Shown here: one piece after another, positions 17,288-26,082 of the stretch
Layout of the letters: every line of letters starts with the position of its first letter
Position numbering within the stretch: position 1 is the stretch's first letter
Assembly (NCBI GenBank): GCA_026390075.1
Contig: JAPLGP010000018.1
Coordinates: forward strand, 62,001 to 126,000
Direction of reading: 5' to 3'
DNA from: Campylobacterales bacterium
Lineage (GTDB): Bacteria > Campylobacterota > Campylobacteria > Campylobacterales > Sulfurimonadaceae
DNA length: 64,000 nucleotides
Program-made: the position numbers and the translations under genes
The notes under the pieces: model-generated
Seen by the model: only the letters and a program-made list of their open reading frames with translations
Told to the model about the DNA's origin: nothing
Database searches by the model: none

Positions 17288-19837
17288 TTGCCAAAAACAT
17301 TAAAGAATTTTATATTTTCTATAAATATTATACTTCTCTCATCTCTGTTTGTATTAATATTTATCTTCACAACGTATCTGCATACAGCCTTGGCACAAAA
17401 AGATGCAATCAACCATGCCAATGCAGTCTCTAATCAAGTTTTTTCCTCTATGTATCAAGTCATGAAAAGAGGTTGGAGTAAAGAAGAAATAAATGATTTT
17501 ATGCATTCACTCAAAGATAATTTCAAAGAGAGTAACTACACTATAAATATTTATCGTGGGAGAGTTGTAAAAGAACTTTTTGGAGAAGTGAGCGAAAAAA
17601 CTAAAGATAAAGCAGTTGAAAATGTTTTTAAAAGTGGTCAAAAGACAACATTAAGTGAAACTCAAATTATTAGAAATCTTTTACCACTCAATGCAAAAGA
17701 AGAGTGTCTAAGTTGCCATACAAACGCTAAGATTGGGGATACTCTTGGTGTCATAGATGTTGAGCAAAATTTAATAAATATCATCCAAGAGACATTTTTA
17801 GAGTACATATATTTCTTCATGATAGTACTTCCTTTTTTTGGTCTTATAGCTTTTATCGCTTCAAGATATACAACGGCAAAAATCACAGGAGCATTAAAAC
17901 TATTTAATCAAAAAGTTCAAAATATTAATTCTGTAAAAGACTTTAAGGAGTTTGATGCAACAGAGATAGATTTAAAATTTGATGAACTCAATGAAATTAT
18001 TATAAATGTAAATGAATTAGCAAAAAAACTTAAAACGATTGCTGTTGATAAAGACCTTTTAGAATTTGAAGTACAGCTTTTAGATAAGTTTATCATTACC
18101 TCTGAGATTGTAAAAGACTGGCGTGATTACATTGGTGAACTTTTGGTTGATATTAACAAAGTTATGCCTACATATACACTTATGACTATATTTAGAGTTG
18201 GTGATGACCAGTTTGAAGTGGATATTTTTTGGTATGGTATTCCTGAAAAAGATGTGAAGATTAATTTTGAAGTTTATGTAAGAGAGTCTGTAGAAAAAAG
18301 TGACCACTTTTTAGGCTATACAGATTATACAATTCGCCACAATACATCTGACTATAATGAATGTATAAATATAAATGACTATGAAAACTTTGCACACAGA
18401 ACAAAATCACTCTTTTTAGATACTCCAAAAATTGGTGGTATCGTAGGACTGAGTGTGCAGTCCGATATAGTAACAGACCCAATTAAACATATAGTAATTG
18501 ATAGCATTTTAACAACTATGGCAAATCTTGTAGGTTCCGTTAAAGCTATAAATAAATATACAAACGACCTTGAATATTATGCAGCACATGACCCATTAAC
18601 AGGACTATTTAACCAACGAGTGTTTAATGACTTTCTAGGTTATGAGATAAAACGAGCATCCGTTCATAGTTACGAATTTGCTTTAATGGTTATAGATTGT
18701 GATAATTTTAAACCTATAAATGACAAATATGGTCACGCTTTTGGAGACCTTTACTTACAAGAATTTGCAAGACTTCTTGGTGAAACAAAAAGAGATGAAG
18801 ATATATTATCTCGTTATGGCGGGGATGAGTTTACTATTATTTTACCTGAATGTAATTTAGCGGGCGCTCTTGCGGTTTCCAATAAAATTATAAAAGCTGT
18901 TGAGGATTTTAGATTGCTCACAACGGATGGTAATTATGTTGGGGTTACTGTTTCTATCGGTATATCTGTCTATCCAGAGCATGGACAAACTGAAAAAGAC
19001 CTCTTTTTAATAGCGGATGGAATGATGTACAAGGTTAAAGAAGAGGGAAAAAATGGCGTTCGAGTTCCTTCAGGGGATGACATTTTATCTGTTATAAAAG
19101 AGCAAAAAGCAAAATCTTCACTACTTGTTGATGCCGTTGCAAATAACCGTATAGTTCCCTATTTTCAGCCTATTCAAACTACAAAAACTGGTAAAAACGA
19201 GATACATGAACTTCTCATGCGAATAGAGATAAATGGAAAAGTTATACCTGCTTATGAGTTTATCGAAGTTGCTGAGAGTATGAGTATGATAAATCGTATG
19301 GATTTGATTAATATAGAAAATGCCTTTATAAAAATTAAGGAAGAAGATTATCAAGGTATTTTATTTATTAACTTATCTCCAAAATCCTTAATCGTAGGGA
19401 ATTATGCAGACTCAATCACAAATCTCTTAAAGCAGTATGATATCTCAAGAGACAATATAGTATTTGAGATAACAGAGCGTGAAACAGTGAAAAACTTTTC
19501 TATTTTAGAAAAATTTGTAATGAACTTAAAAATGGCAGGATATAAATTTGCTATTGATGATTTTGGTTCTGGTTTTTCATCTTTTCATTACATCAAAAAA
19601 TTTCCTATTGACTACTTAAAAATTGATGGAGAATTTATTATCAACATCAATAAAGATGCAAAAGACCGTGCTTTTGTTTATAGTATTTTAACTCTAGCAA
19701 AAGAGTTAAATGTGAAAACAGTTGCCGAGTATGTAGAAGATGAAGAGATAGTAAAAACCCTTAAAGAGATGGGTGTGGATTATCTTCAAGGCTTTCACAT
19801 AGGAAGACCTCAAAATACTTTTACAATCAAGAACTAA
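17288..19837 (+). CDS. Heme-binding sensor GGDEF-EAL protein
   Basis: 849 residues, TTG start preceded by TTAGGA. Membrane segments are at about 9-30 and 170-195. The periplasmic sensor between them contains one c-type heme motif, ECLSCHTNAK, in a fold like the DUF3365/Tll0287 heme sensors, suggesting redox or gas sensing. A HAMP-like linker and an unassigned cytoplasmic domain (about 260-430) follow. The GGDEF domain (about 435-595) has SRYGGDEF and an RxxD inhibitory site (RDED). The EAL domain (about 610-849) shows ELLMR in place of EALLR but keeps NLSP, EITERE, IDDFGSGFSS and the QGFHIGRP end. Both activities look possible; the net direction cannot be told. Confidence 0.9.
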   Translation: MPKTLKNFIFSINIILLSSLFVLIFIFTTYLHTALAQKDAINHANAVSNQVFSSMYQVMKRGWSKEEINDFMHSLKDNFKESNYTINIYRGRVVKELFGEVSEKTKDKAVENVFKSGQKTTLSETQIIRNLLPLNAKEECLSCHTNAKIGDTLGVIDVEQNLINIIQETFLEYIYFFMIVLPFFGLIAFIASRYTTAKITGALKLFNQKVQNINSVKDFKEFDATEIDLKFDELNEIIINVNELAKKLKTIAVDKDLLEFEVQLLDKFIITSEIVKDWRDYIGELLVDINKVMPTYTLMTIFRVGDDQFEVDIFWYGIPEKDVKINFEVYVRESVEKSDHFLGYTDYTIRHNTSDYNECININDYENFAHRTKSLFLDTPKIGGIVGLSVQSDIVTDPIKHIVIDSILTTMANLVGSVKAINKYTNDLEYYAAHDPLTGLFNQRVFNDFLGYEIKRASVHSYEFALMVIDCDNFKPINDKYGHAFGDLYLQEFARLLGETKRDEDILSRYGGDEFTIILPECNLAGALAVSNKIIKAVEDFRLLTTDGNYVGVTVSIGISVYPEHGQTEKDLFLIADGMMYKVKEEGKNGVRVPSGDDILSVIKEQKAKSSLLVDAVANNRIVPYFQPIQTTKTGKNEIHELLMRIEINGKVIPAYEFIEVAESMSMINRMDLINIENAFIKIKEEDYQGILFINLSPKSLIVGNYADSITNLLKQYDISRDNIVFEITERETVKNFSILEKFVMNLKMAGYKFAIDDFGSGFSSFHYIKKFPIDYLKIDGEFIININKDAKDRAFVYSILTLAKELNVKTVAEYVEDEEIVKTLKEMGVDYLQGFHIGRPQNTFTIKN

Positions 19838-19851
19838 ACACATCGCCCAAG

Positions 19852-19863
19852 TTCCACATGCCA
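19852..19863 (+). repeat. TTCCACATGCCA repeat, intergenic single copy
   Basis: Exact copy between the GGDEF-EAL gene and pepA, 14 bases after the former's stop codon. Confidence 0.9.
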
Positions 19864-19941
19864 AGTATATTTTAGAGTTAACTCTCTTTTATATACTTTT
19901 TGCTATCATCCCAACTACAAAATTTAAAAAAATGGAACCCC

Positions 19942-21357
19942 ATGAACATCAAATTATCAAATAAAAATATCACAGACACAAAAGCAGATATATTAGTAGA
20001 ATTTGTAACACCAGATGAATTATCACAGCATGTGGAAGTTGCAATTTTAAACAAAGCTGGATTTAAAGCTGAACAAGATTCCACATGCTTCTTGCATGAA
20101 AAAGGACTCCTTGTTTGTGGAATTGATAGCAAAAAAAGTGATGATATACGAAGTGCTATGGCATGTGCAATTAAGTTACTTAAAACATCGAACTACGAAA
20201 GTGCAAAACTAAGCGTACTCTCTAAAAGAACTCTAAGTGCTTTAGTGGATGGTATCGTTCTTGGTGGATATGAGTACAATGTTTACAAATCCAAGCCAAA
20301 AAAGTCAGCACTCAAAAAGATTTCATTAACTGCTGATTCTCTGGACTTTGAAAAGCTAGAAAAAGTGTTCAACGAAGCGATGATAATAGCAAAAGCTACA
20401 AATTTTACTCGTGATATCGTAAATACTATTCCTCAAGATTTACATCCACAAACACTTGTAGCTCTTGCGCAAAAATTAGCAGAAGATAATAAACTTGGAT
20501 GTAAAATTCTTCAAGAAGAGGATTTAAAAAAAGAGAATATGCACGCTATGTTAGCCGTTGGACGCGCTTCTGTTCATGGAAGTGCACTCATTCATCTGAG
20601 CTATAAACCAAAAAATCCTAAACAAATTATCTCTCTTGTTGGAAAAGGTCTCACTTACGATAGTGGCGGACTAAGCCTCAAACCCGCAACTTCGATGGTA
20701 ACTATGAAAATGGATAAAGCTGGGGCATGTGGAGTTTTAGGAATCATCAAAGCTGCAAGTGAATTAAAACTTGATGTTGAAATTCATGCGTTTATCGGTG
20801 CAGTTGAAAATATGATTGGCGGAGATGCTTATAAGCCTGATGATGTTTTAGTCGCAAGAAGCGGTACGACTATTGAGGTGAGAAATACAGATGCAGAGGG
20901 TCGTTTAGTTTTAGCAGATGTTTTAGACTACGCACAAGACAAAGTAAAAGCGGATGGCATATTTGATTTTGCAACACTCACAGGAGCATGTGTTGTTGCT
21001 CTTGGACCTTTTACAACTGGCATCATGGGACACTCGCATAAACTTAAACATGAGTTTTCAAAAGCAGGAAGTAATTCTGGAGAACTTACAGGCTCACTTC
21101 CATTTAACAAACATCTTAAAAAATTTCTCAAAAGTGAAATAGCGGACATTTCAAATACTTCATCTAAACCCTACGGCGGAGCGATTACCGCTGGAATATT
21201 TTTGGATAAATTTATAAAAGATGAAAACAAAGAGAAATGGATGCACTTTGATATTGCAGGTTCAGCCTACACAGAAACCCCATGGGACTGCAATGTTTAC
21301 GGTGCAACTGGTGCGGGTGTTCGTATGATGTGTGAGTATTTGAAAAATATAGAGTAA
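19942..21357 (+). CDS. pepA: Leucyl aminopeptidase (M17)
   Basis: About 471 residues from the ATG at 19942 (MNIKLSNKNITDTKAD); a TTG 42 bases upstream is in frame but gives a poorer N-terminus. Zinc-dependent cytosolic aminopeptidase. The M17 metal-site motifs are clear: GKGLTYDSGGLSLKP, KMDKAGACG and the signature NTDAEGRLVLADVL. One exact core word (20724-20732, read as ACG) and several one-mismatch versions (20025, 20081, 20159) lie inside this gene. Confidence 0.95.
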   Translation: MNIKLSNKNITDTKADILVEFVTPDELSQHVEVAILNKAGFKAEQDSTCFLHEKGLLVCGIDSKKSDDIRSAMACAIKLLKTSNYESAKLSVLSKRTLSALVDGIVLGGYEYNVYKSKPKKSALKKISLTADSLDFEKLEKVFNEAMIIAKATNFTRDIVNTIPQDLHPQTLVALAQKLAEDNKLGCKILQEEDLKKENMHAMLAVGRASVHGSALIHLSYKPKNPKQIISLVGKGLTYDSGGLSLKPATSMVTMKMDKAGACGVLGIIKAASELKLDVEIHAFIGAVENMIGGDAYKPDDVLVARSGTTIEVRNTDAEGRLVLADVLDYAQDKVKADGIFDFATLTGACVVALGPFTTGIMGHSHKLKHEFSKAGSNSGELTGSLPFNKHLKKFLKSEIADISNTSSKPYGGAITAGIFLDKFIKDENKEKWMHFDIAGSAYTETPWDCNVYGATGAGVRMMCEYLKNIE

Positions 21358-21373
21358 ATTTAAAATTTTTTGT

Positions 21374-21402
21374 TTGACATAGTTACTCTTTTGTTGTAAA
21401 AT
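21374..21402 (+). promoter_or_regulatory. Strong sigma-70-type promoter
   Basis: TTGACA at 21374-21379, 17-base spacer, TAAAAT at 21397-21402. This is a near-consensus housekeeping promoter, unusual in a genome whose -35 boxes are mostly weak. Transcription should start near 21409 and drive the short RNA below. Confidence 0.75.
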
Positions 21403-21408
21403 TTTGTT

Positions 21409-21493
21409 TGCGGTTAGTATGTTGATTCGTTTTATGGAGCGGTAAAAAGCTTTTGAAGGTTAGGAGATTAATTACCTCCTAACCTTTTTTTTT
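21409..21493 (+). ncRNA. Candidate ~85-nt small RNA, possible antitoxin or attenuated leader
   Basis: A consensus promoter lies upstream and a strong intrinsic terminator ends it at about 21493, with no convincing ORF except an 8-codon one at 21419-21445 lacking a clear SD. Bases 21422-21434 (TTGATTCGTTTTA) plus GGAG at 21436-21439 are complementary to 21497-21513, the leader of the 19-residue peptide gene just upstream of its SD. Either the RNA is a separate antisense-type regulator of that mRNA, or read-through produces one folded leader. The exact mechanism is inference. Confidence 0.6.
21456..21493 (+). terminator. Intrinsic terminator of the small RNA
   Basis: Perfect 11-bp stem: AAGGTTAGGAG (21456-21466) with CTCCTAACCTT (21476-21486), 9-base loop, followed by a run of nine T (21485-21493). 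The strongest terminator in the window. Confidence 0.9.
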
Positions 21494-21523
21494 GCCCTCC
21501 TAAAACGAATCAAGGGAGATTTT

Positions 21524-21583
21524 ATGAATAAGCTACTAATCGCAATAGTTCTTATGTGCATTTTTGCACCTATGCTACATTAG
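21524..21583 (+). CDS. 19-residue hydrophobic peptide, candidate type I toxin
   Basis: ATG at 21524 preceded by the SD AAGGGAGA (21512-21519). The peptide is MNKLLIAIVLMCIFAPMLH: two polar residues, then a single hydrophobic helix, the architecture of small membrane toxins (Fst/Ldr/TisB/AapA-like in size, no sequence match claimed). The SD is perfectly complementary to TCTCCCTT at 21609-21616 downstream of the stop, so the mRNA could fold to hide its start, as known for type I toxin messages. Not tested; a chance ORF is possible. Confidence 0.5.
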   Translation: MNKLLIAIVLMCIFAPMLH

Positions 21584-21589
21584 CATGGT

Positions 21590-21616
21590 CAAGGGATTTT
21601 TTCCCTTGTCTCCCTT
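21590..21616 (+). promoter_or_regulatory. 3' hairpin and anti-SD segment of the peptide mRNA
   Basis: CAAGGGA (21590-21596) pairs with TCCCTTG (21602-21608) in a 7-bp hairpin. TCTCCCTT (21609-21616) is the exact complement of the peptide SD region AAGGGAGA (21512-21519). TCAAGGGA occurs twice (21510-21517 and 21589-21596), so alternative pairings are possible. Confidence 0.5.
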
Positions 21617-21644
21617 AAAACCGCTTTAAAAATTAGTATAATTT

Positions 21645-23999
21645 TTATGTCACATTAGTTTCTAAAACTTCATCTTCCATTTTTTTTAAAACTAAACGAA
21701 AGATAGTACCATCCCCCTCAACGGAAGTAAATGAAATAGCAACATTCATATCATCACACATTTTTTTTGCTAGTCCTAACCCAAGTCCTGTGCCATTGTC
21801 TGTAGTATTAACTTGCATAAATGGTTCAAATATAATTTTATGTTTTTCTATTGGAATCCCTTTTCCAGTATCTTCTATTTCTACGATTACAGAATCTTCT
21901 TCTACAAAACTTCGGAGCTCTATAAAACCTTTGTCTGTGAATTTCATTGCGTTTGAGAGTAAATTTAGAAGTACTTGTAAAAATCTTCTTGAGTCAACCA
22001 ATCCCATAAGTGGTTTTTGGTAGAGTGTTAGATTGAACTTTATATTTGTACCATTGAGCAGAGAATGTGTATTATTGTGTGCTACTTTTAGAATAGAGTT
22101 TAAATCATATTTTTCTATTTTATAATCCATCTTTCCTGCTTCTGCTTTTGTAAATTCTAGTAAGTCGTTTATCAGTTGCAAAAGATGTCTTGAATTTACG
22201 ATTACCCTTTGTAAGAAACCTTTTGTGTCAGTTTACAACTCTTTATCAACTAAAATCTCATCAAAATCTTCTATGATTTGGTCTGTAAAATTTATGATTG
22301 CATTAAGTGGAGTGCGAAGTTCATGCGAAATTCCACTGATAAAATTTGACTTTGCTTGTCCCGCTTGAAGTGCTTCTTCTTTTGCTTTTATTAATTTTGA
22401 ATTGAGGACTTCTAAACCTTTTATATACTCTTCGAGTGCCTCGTTTGATTTTTGCAACTCTTGTGTCTTTTGCTCTACTCTGCTTTGGAGTGTGTCATTG
22501 AGTATTCGTAATTCACTCTCCATATTTTTAATCATTGTAATATCTCTTCCAATTACAACAACACCTAATATATTTCCCTCTTTATCATAAAATGGACTTT
22601 TTTTAATTTGAAGTGTTGTAAAACTGCCATCATCATTTTTAGCTTTTACTTCAACAACAACAGTTTTATTTTCTGCGATTACCTGTTTATCCATTTGAAT
22701 ATAATAATTTGCAAGCTCAATAGGATGCAGTTCGCTATCTGTCTTACCAATAATTTGATCCATACTCTTTGAAATCCACTTTGCATATACACCGTTACAC
22801 TCTATATATTTTCCTGTAATATCTTTAAAAAATATAAGGTCATCCGCAGAATATATAATACTTCTAAGTAACTCTTCACTGTTTTTATATTGGTCTATAG
22901 TTGTTCGTAATATTTTTGAGTTTTCATTGAATGCATTACATATCATATCCACTTCATAACCCATATTTTTGCACCCTTTTGGCTTAAAATCAGATTTATA
23001 ATCAAATTCACGCACGGCTAATGATATGTTTTTAAGAGGCTTTGAAATCAAATATGTAAATGTCCAACCACCTACCAATAATAATAAGAGTAGTAAAATA
23101 ACCCCTCCTGCAATAATTCTGTCATAAATACCATAGAAAGCATATAAAAACTTTTCTTTTGAAAAATCTATAATAATTGTCAAATCTAATTCATGCATCG
23201 GGATGAGTAGTAAATATCTATATTCATGATTCACATTGTATTTAATTAAATTAGCATGATTTTTTTTTGCTTCTTCTATGGCTGTTATTTTTTCTTTTTT
23301 CAATGTGGAATCAAGCAAAGATTTATTTAACAACATTGTATTGCTTGATGAACCTTGAATAATATTTGAACTATCTACAATAATTATATCTGCGTTATCT
23401 TTTTTGAAATCTTCTAGTGCTAACTTATAAATACTGCTAATATCCATTCCGCAACCAACTAAACCAACGGAATTGTTTACATCTCCAACAACTACATCCG
23501 ACCAAATATGCAGAGTTCCCGTTATGTCACTATCAGCATTAATAATAAATTTATTTTTACTATCTAGTGTCTTTAAAAACCACTCACTCTCTTTATCTGC
23601 TGTATCAATAACTTTCACAAGACCATTTTCATCAAAATAATTTTTACTACTTACTTCAGCTACATATATATGCTCTAATTTATAAAGTTGTTTTAAATCG
23701 GAAAGCTTTTTTTTCATCTCATTTGAGATTTTGCCCTCTTTCGCATCACGACTTACAATAAATTTTTGCACATCCTTAGAATCAGCGATTACAAGTCCAT
23801 TATTTTTAATATTGGAGAGAATATTTTCCATTTTTAAATTGTATATTGTTTCAAGATGATGCACTTTTAGCTCAATAAAAATATCTTCAACAACTTTCTT
23901 TAGATAAGTTTGTGTTACAAATAAAGTGATACTAACGACTAATATTGTGATAGCAATCAAGGGTATCATCATTTTAAATATTATAGAATTCATTTTCAT
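21645..23999 (-). pseudogene. Membrane sensor histidine kinase interrupted by one in-frame TAA
   Basis: Two open stretches, 23999-22233 (588 residues) and 22232-21645, lie in the same frame and are separated only by the TAA at 22235-22233. The first part has a membrane segment (about 8-30), a Cache-like periplasmic sensor, a second membrane segment (about 295-320), HAMP, PAS (about 380-500), a coiled coil and the H-box ISHELRTPLNAI. The second continues directly through the rest of the dimerisation helix (GFLQRVIVNSRHLLQLINDLLEF) and the HATPase domain (DTGKGIP, GTGLGLGLAKK). A single CAA-to-TAA change (KEL-stop-TDT) explains it. As read, the first product lacks the ATP-binding domain. A TTG at 22181 could start the second part separately. 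Probably a recent nonsense mutation or a base-call error. Confidence 0.88.
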
Positions 24000-24025
24000 C
24001 TTTTATTCCTTATACTTTTTATAAC

Positions 24026-24400
24026 CTATGATAGATGAATACTTTGTTGTAACATTTCAAGAAGCTCTTTTCTTGAAAATGGTTTTTCTAAAATATAATC
24101 AAAACCTTTTTCTAAGTACATTTTTTTCATCTCTGCAAAAACGGAAGCAGTTACGGCAACAATAGGTACATTGACAAATCTTTCTTGATTGTTAATCCAA
24201 GAAGCCAATTCCACACCACCCATATTTGGCATCTCAATATCTACTAAAAAAATATCTATATTCTCTTCATGACTCAGCATCTCTATGCCAATTTTACCAT
24301 CTTGCGCCCATAACAATTCCACTGGTGTTTTGAGTTTTCTTAAGTTTGATTTTACTACTAAATAGTTATCTTCATTATCTTCTGCTAAAAATATTCTCAT
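24026..24400 (-). CDS. Single-domain response regulator
   Basis: 124 residues, only a receiver domain: acidic pair AEDNEDN at the start, acceptor Asp in IFLVDIEMPNMGG, conserved Thr/Lys region AVTAS...EKPFSRKE. It is transcribed just ahead of the broken sensor kinase (26-base gap) and is its likely cognate partner or phosphate sink. Confidence 0.9.
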   Translation of the reverse strand: MRIFLAEDNEDNYLVVKSNLRKLKTPVELLWAQDGKIGIEMLSHEENIDIFLVDIEMPNMGGVELASWINNQERFVNVPIVAVTASVFAEMKKMYLEKGFDYILEKPFSRKELLEMLQQSIHLS

Positions 24401-24426
24401 GTATTATTCCTTGTACTTTTATGTAA

Positions 24427-24553
24427 TAGACTTCTTGCAAAACTCAGATTGCTTCGTCGTTCCTCCTCGCAATGACGGTAATTCTTCCTTGGTACATAAC
24501 CGTCATTGCGAACGAAGTGAAGCAATCTAAAAGCGGGTTATGCAAAAAGTCTA
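24427..24553. repeat. Nested palindromic intergenic element, TTGCTTCGTCGTT type
   Basis: Outer inverted ends TAGACTTCTTGCA (24427-24439) and TGCAAAAAGTCTA (24541-24553) enclose a long imperfect inverted repeat: AGATTGCTTCGTCGTTC...TCGCAATGACGGT pairs with ACCGTCATTGCGA...GAAGCAATCT. It shares the inner word with 44334-44437 and the outer end with 34032-34144. Similar sequences are, from memory, dispersed in many unrelated bacteria. It has no ORF; MITE-like or REP-like. Confidence 0.8.
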
Positions 24554-24564
24554 ATGTTTATAAA

Positions 24565-24607
24565 TTCCACATGCCATCTCATAGAGATGAAAGTATGGCA
24601 TGTGCAA
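24565..24607 (-). terminator. Hairpin from inverted TTCCACATGCCA pair at the end of cheB
   Basis: TTCCACATGCCA at 24565-24576 and TGGCATGTGCAA at 24596-24607 (one mismatch to the word). The right arm encodes cheB codons VAHAI and the stop codon lies in the loop, so the repeat has been built into the gene's final codons. Confidence 0.6.
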
Positions 24608-25595
24608 CTTTACTTAATGGCACTTGTCTCTCAACCGCACCTATGTCATAAGCGATTTTAGGCATACCGTAAACTACACAGCTTGCTTCATCTTGTCCGA
24701 TTGTTCTCGCTCCTGCATTTTTCATAGCCAAAAGCCCTTTTGCCCCATCGCCACCCATTCCTGTAAGTATGACACCAATTGCATTTGCACCAGCAATTTT
24801 TGCAACGGAATGAAACAAAACATCTACTGAGGGACGATGACCTGAAACTTTTTCACCACTTCCTATTTCAACATAATATCTAGCACCAGAACGCCGCACA
24901 ACCATGTGATAATCCCCTGGAGCAACTAAAACTACCCCAGGAGTAATACTATCGCCATTTTTTGCTTCTCTTACTTCCATAGCACAAAGTGAATTTAATC
25001 TTTGCGCAAATGGTTCTGTAAAATTTGCTGGCATGTGTTGCACAACAACTGTTCCAGGTCCATTTCTAGGTAATCCTATCAGTACATCTTTAAGGGCTTC
25101 TGTACCACCTGTTGAAGCACCAATCGCTAAAATTTTATTGGTAGTTTCTGCCAATGAAGTTGTATTGGCTTGACTTTTTAACTCTTTTTTAAAAACTTTT
25201 GCTTTTGAGGCTGCTTTTATTTTAGAAATAAGTTCCTCTTTCATTTCATCTTTTGAATCATAAATATGAGAGTGTAACTTAGGAACAAAATCAACAGCTC
25301 CAGCTTCAAGTGCTTCGAGTGTTGTTTTCGCTCCACTTTGTGTTAATGAAGAAACCATAACAACGGGCAATGGCATATAGTGCATAATCTTTTTTAAAAA
25401 AGTAATCCCGTCCATTCGAGGCATTTCAACATCCAAACAAACCACATCAGGCTTAAGTTCAACGATTTTATCCCGTGCTACGAACGCATCCGATGCAGTC
25501 GCTACAACTTCAATAGCTGGGTCTGATTCTAAAATTTCTCGCAACACTGCACGCGCTGTCGCACTATCATCTACAATCAATACTCTTATAGCCAT
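24579..25595 (-). CDS. cheB: Chemotaxis response regulator protein-glutamate methylesterase
   Basis: 338 residues. Receiver (about 3-120; acceptor Asp in VVCLDVEMPRMDG) plus methylesterase domain (about 150-338) with catalytic Ser in AIGASTGGTEAL, His in VVVQHMPANF and Asp in LTGMGGDGAKGL. It removes methyl groups from chemoreceptor glutamates. Distal gene of the chemotaxis operon, 16 bases after cheD. Confidence 0.96.
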   Translation of the reverse strand: MAIRVLIVDDSATARAVLREILESDPAIEVVATASDAFVARDKIVELKPDVVCLDVEMPRMDGITFLKKIMHYMPLPVVMVSSLTQSGAKTTLEALEAGAVDFVPKLHSHIYDSKDEMKEELISKIKAASKAKVFKKELKSQANTTSLAETTNKILAIGASTGGTEALKDVLIGLPRNGPGTVVVQHMPANFTEPFAQRLNSLCAMEVREAKNGDSITPGVVLVAPGDYHMVVRRSGARYYVEIGSGEKVSGHRPSVDVLFHSVAKIAGANAIGVILTGMGGDGAKGLLAMKNAGARTIGQDEASCVVYGMPKIAYDIGAVERQVPLSKVAHAILSSL

Positions 25596-25611
25596 GAATT
25601 ACCTCCGAACA

Positions 25612-26082
25612 TTATGTGTTACTCTTAGCAATATACTTTAACAATACTTTTCCATATTCTAAATTAAATTGAATTTTTCTGCCATTTTGTTTGCCAACAT
25701 CTTCGGCAACTATAGCTATTTTATACTCTTTTAAAATCTCTTTTGCAACCAATATATTTTTTTGCCCAATCATCATATTATCTAATACCGACGCGTTCAT
25801 GGATGCACCACCAAAAATTTTTGCTTCCATATTTTTAAGATTAGAACCCTTGTCTAACATGGTTTCTATCAGTTTTGGAATGGCTATATTTCCAAATTTT
25901 GGAGATTGCAAACCATTCCCATTCCAAAAAGGGAGTAAATAGTGATTCATCCCTCCTATTCCCTGTATTTTATCGTACAAACAAACAGACACACAAGAAC
26001 CTAAAACTGTTGAAATTGCAGTAGGTGCAACATCAACATGGATTTGACCCACATGTATGAAAGTTGAACTACCGTAAATCAT
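25612..26082 (-). CDS. cheD: Chemoreceptor glutamine deamidase
   Basis: 156 residues. CheD signature: catalytic Cys in TVLGSCVSVCLYD and His in GGMNHYLLP, with Thr in the FGGASM / QNGRKI region. It deamidates receptor glutamines and in other species interacts with CheC/CheY. The ATG overlaps the stop of the preceding gene by one base (TAATG). Confidence 0.95.
   Translation of the reverse strand: MIYGSSTFIHVGQIHVDVAPTAISTVLGSCVSVCLYDKIQGIGGMNHYLLPFWNGNGLQSPKFGNIAIPKLIETMLDKGSNLKNMEAKIFGGASMNASVLDNMMIGQKNILVAKEILKEYKIAIVAEDVGKQNGRKIQFNLEYGKVLLKYIAKSNT

Noticed and set aside
22182-22235. Frameshift in the 21645-23999 kinase
   Set aside because: Both halves are in the same frame (17 intervening codons), so it is a nonsense codon, not a frameshift.
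24427-24553. IS element or transposase remnant
   Set aside because: Only ~127 bp with no coding content and no target-site duplication that I can confirm.
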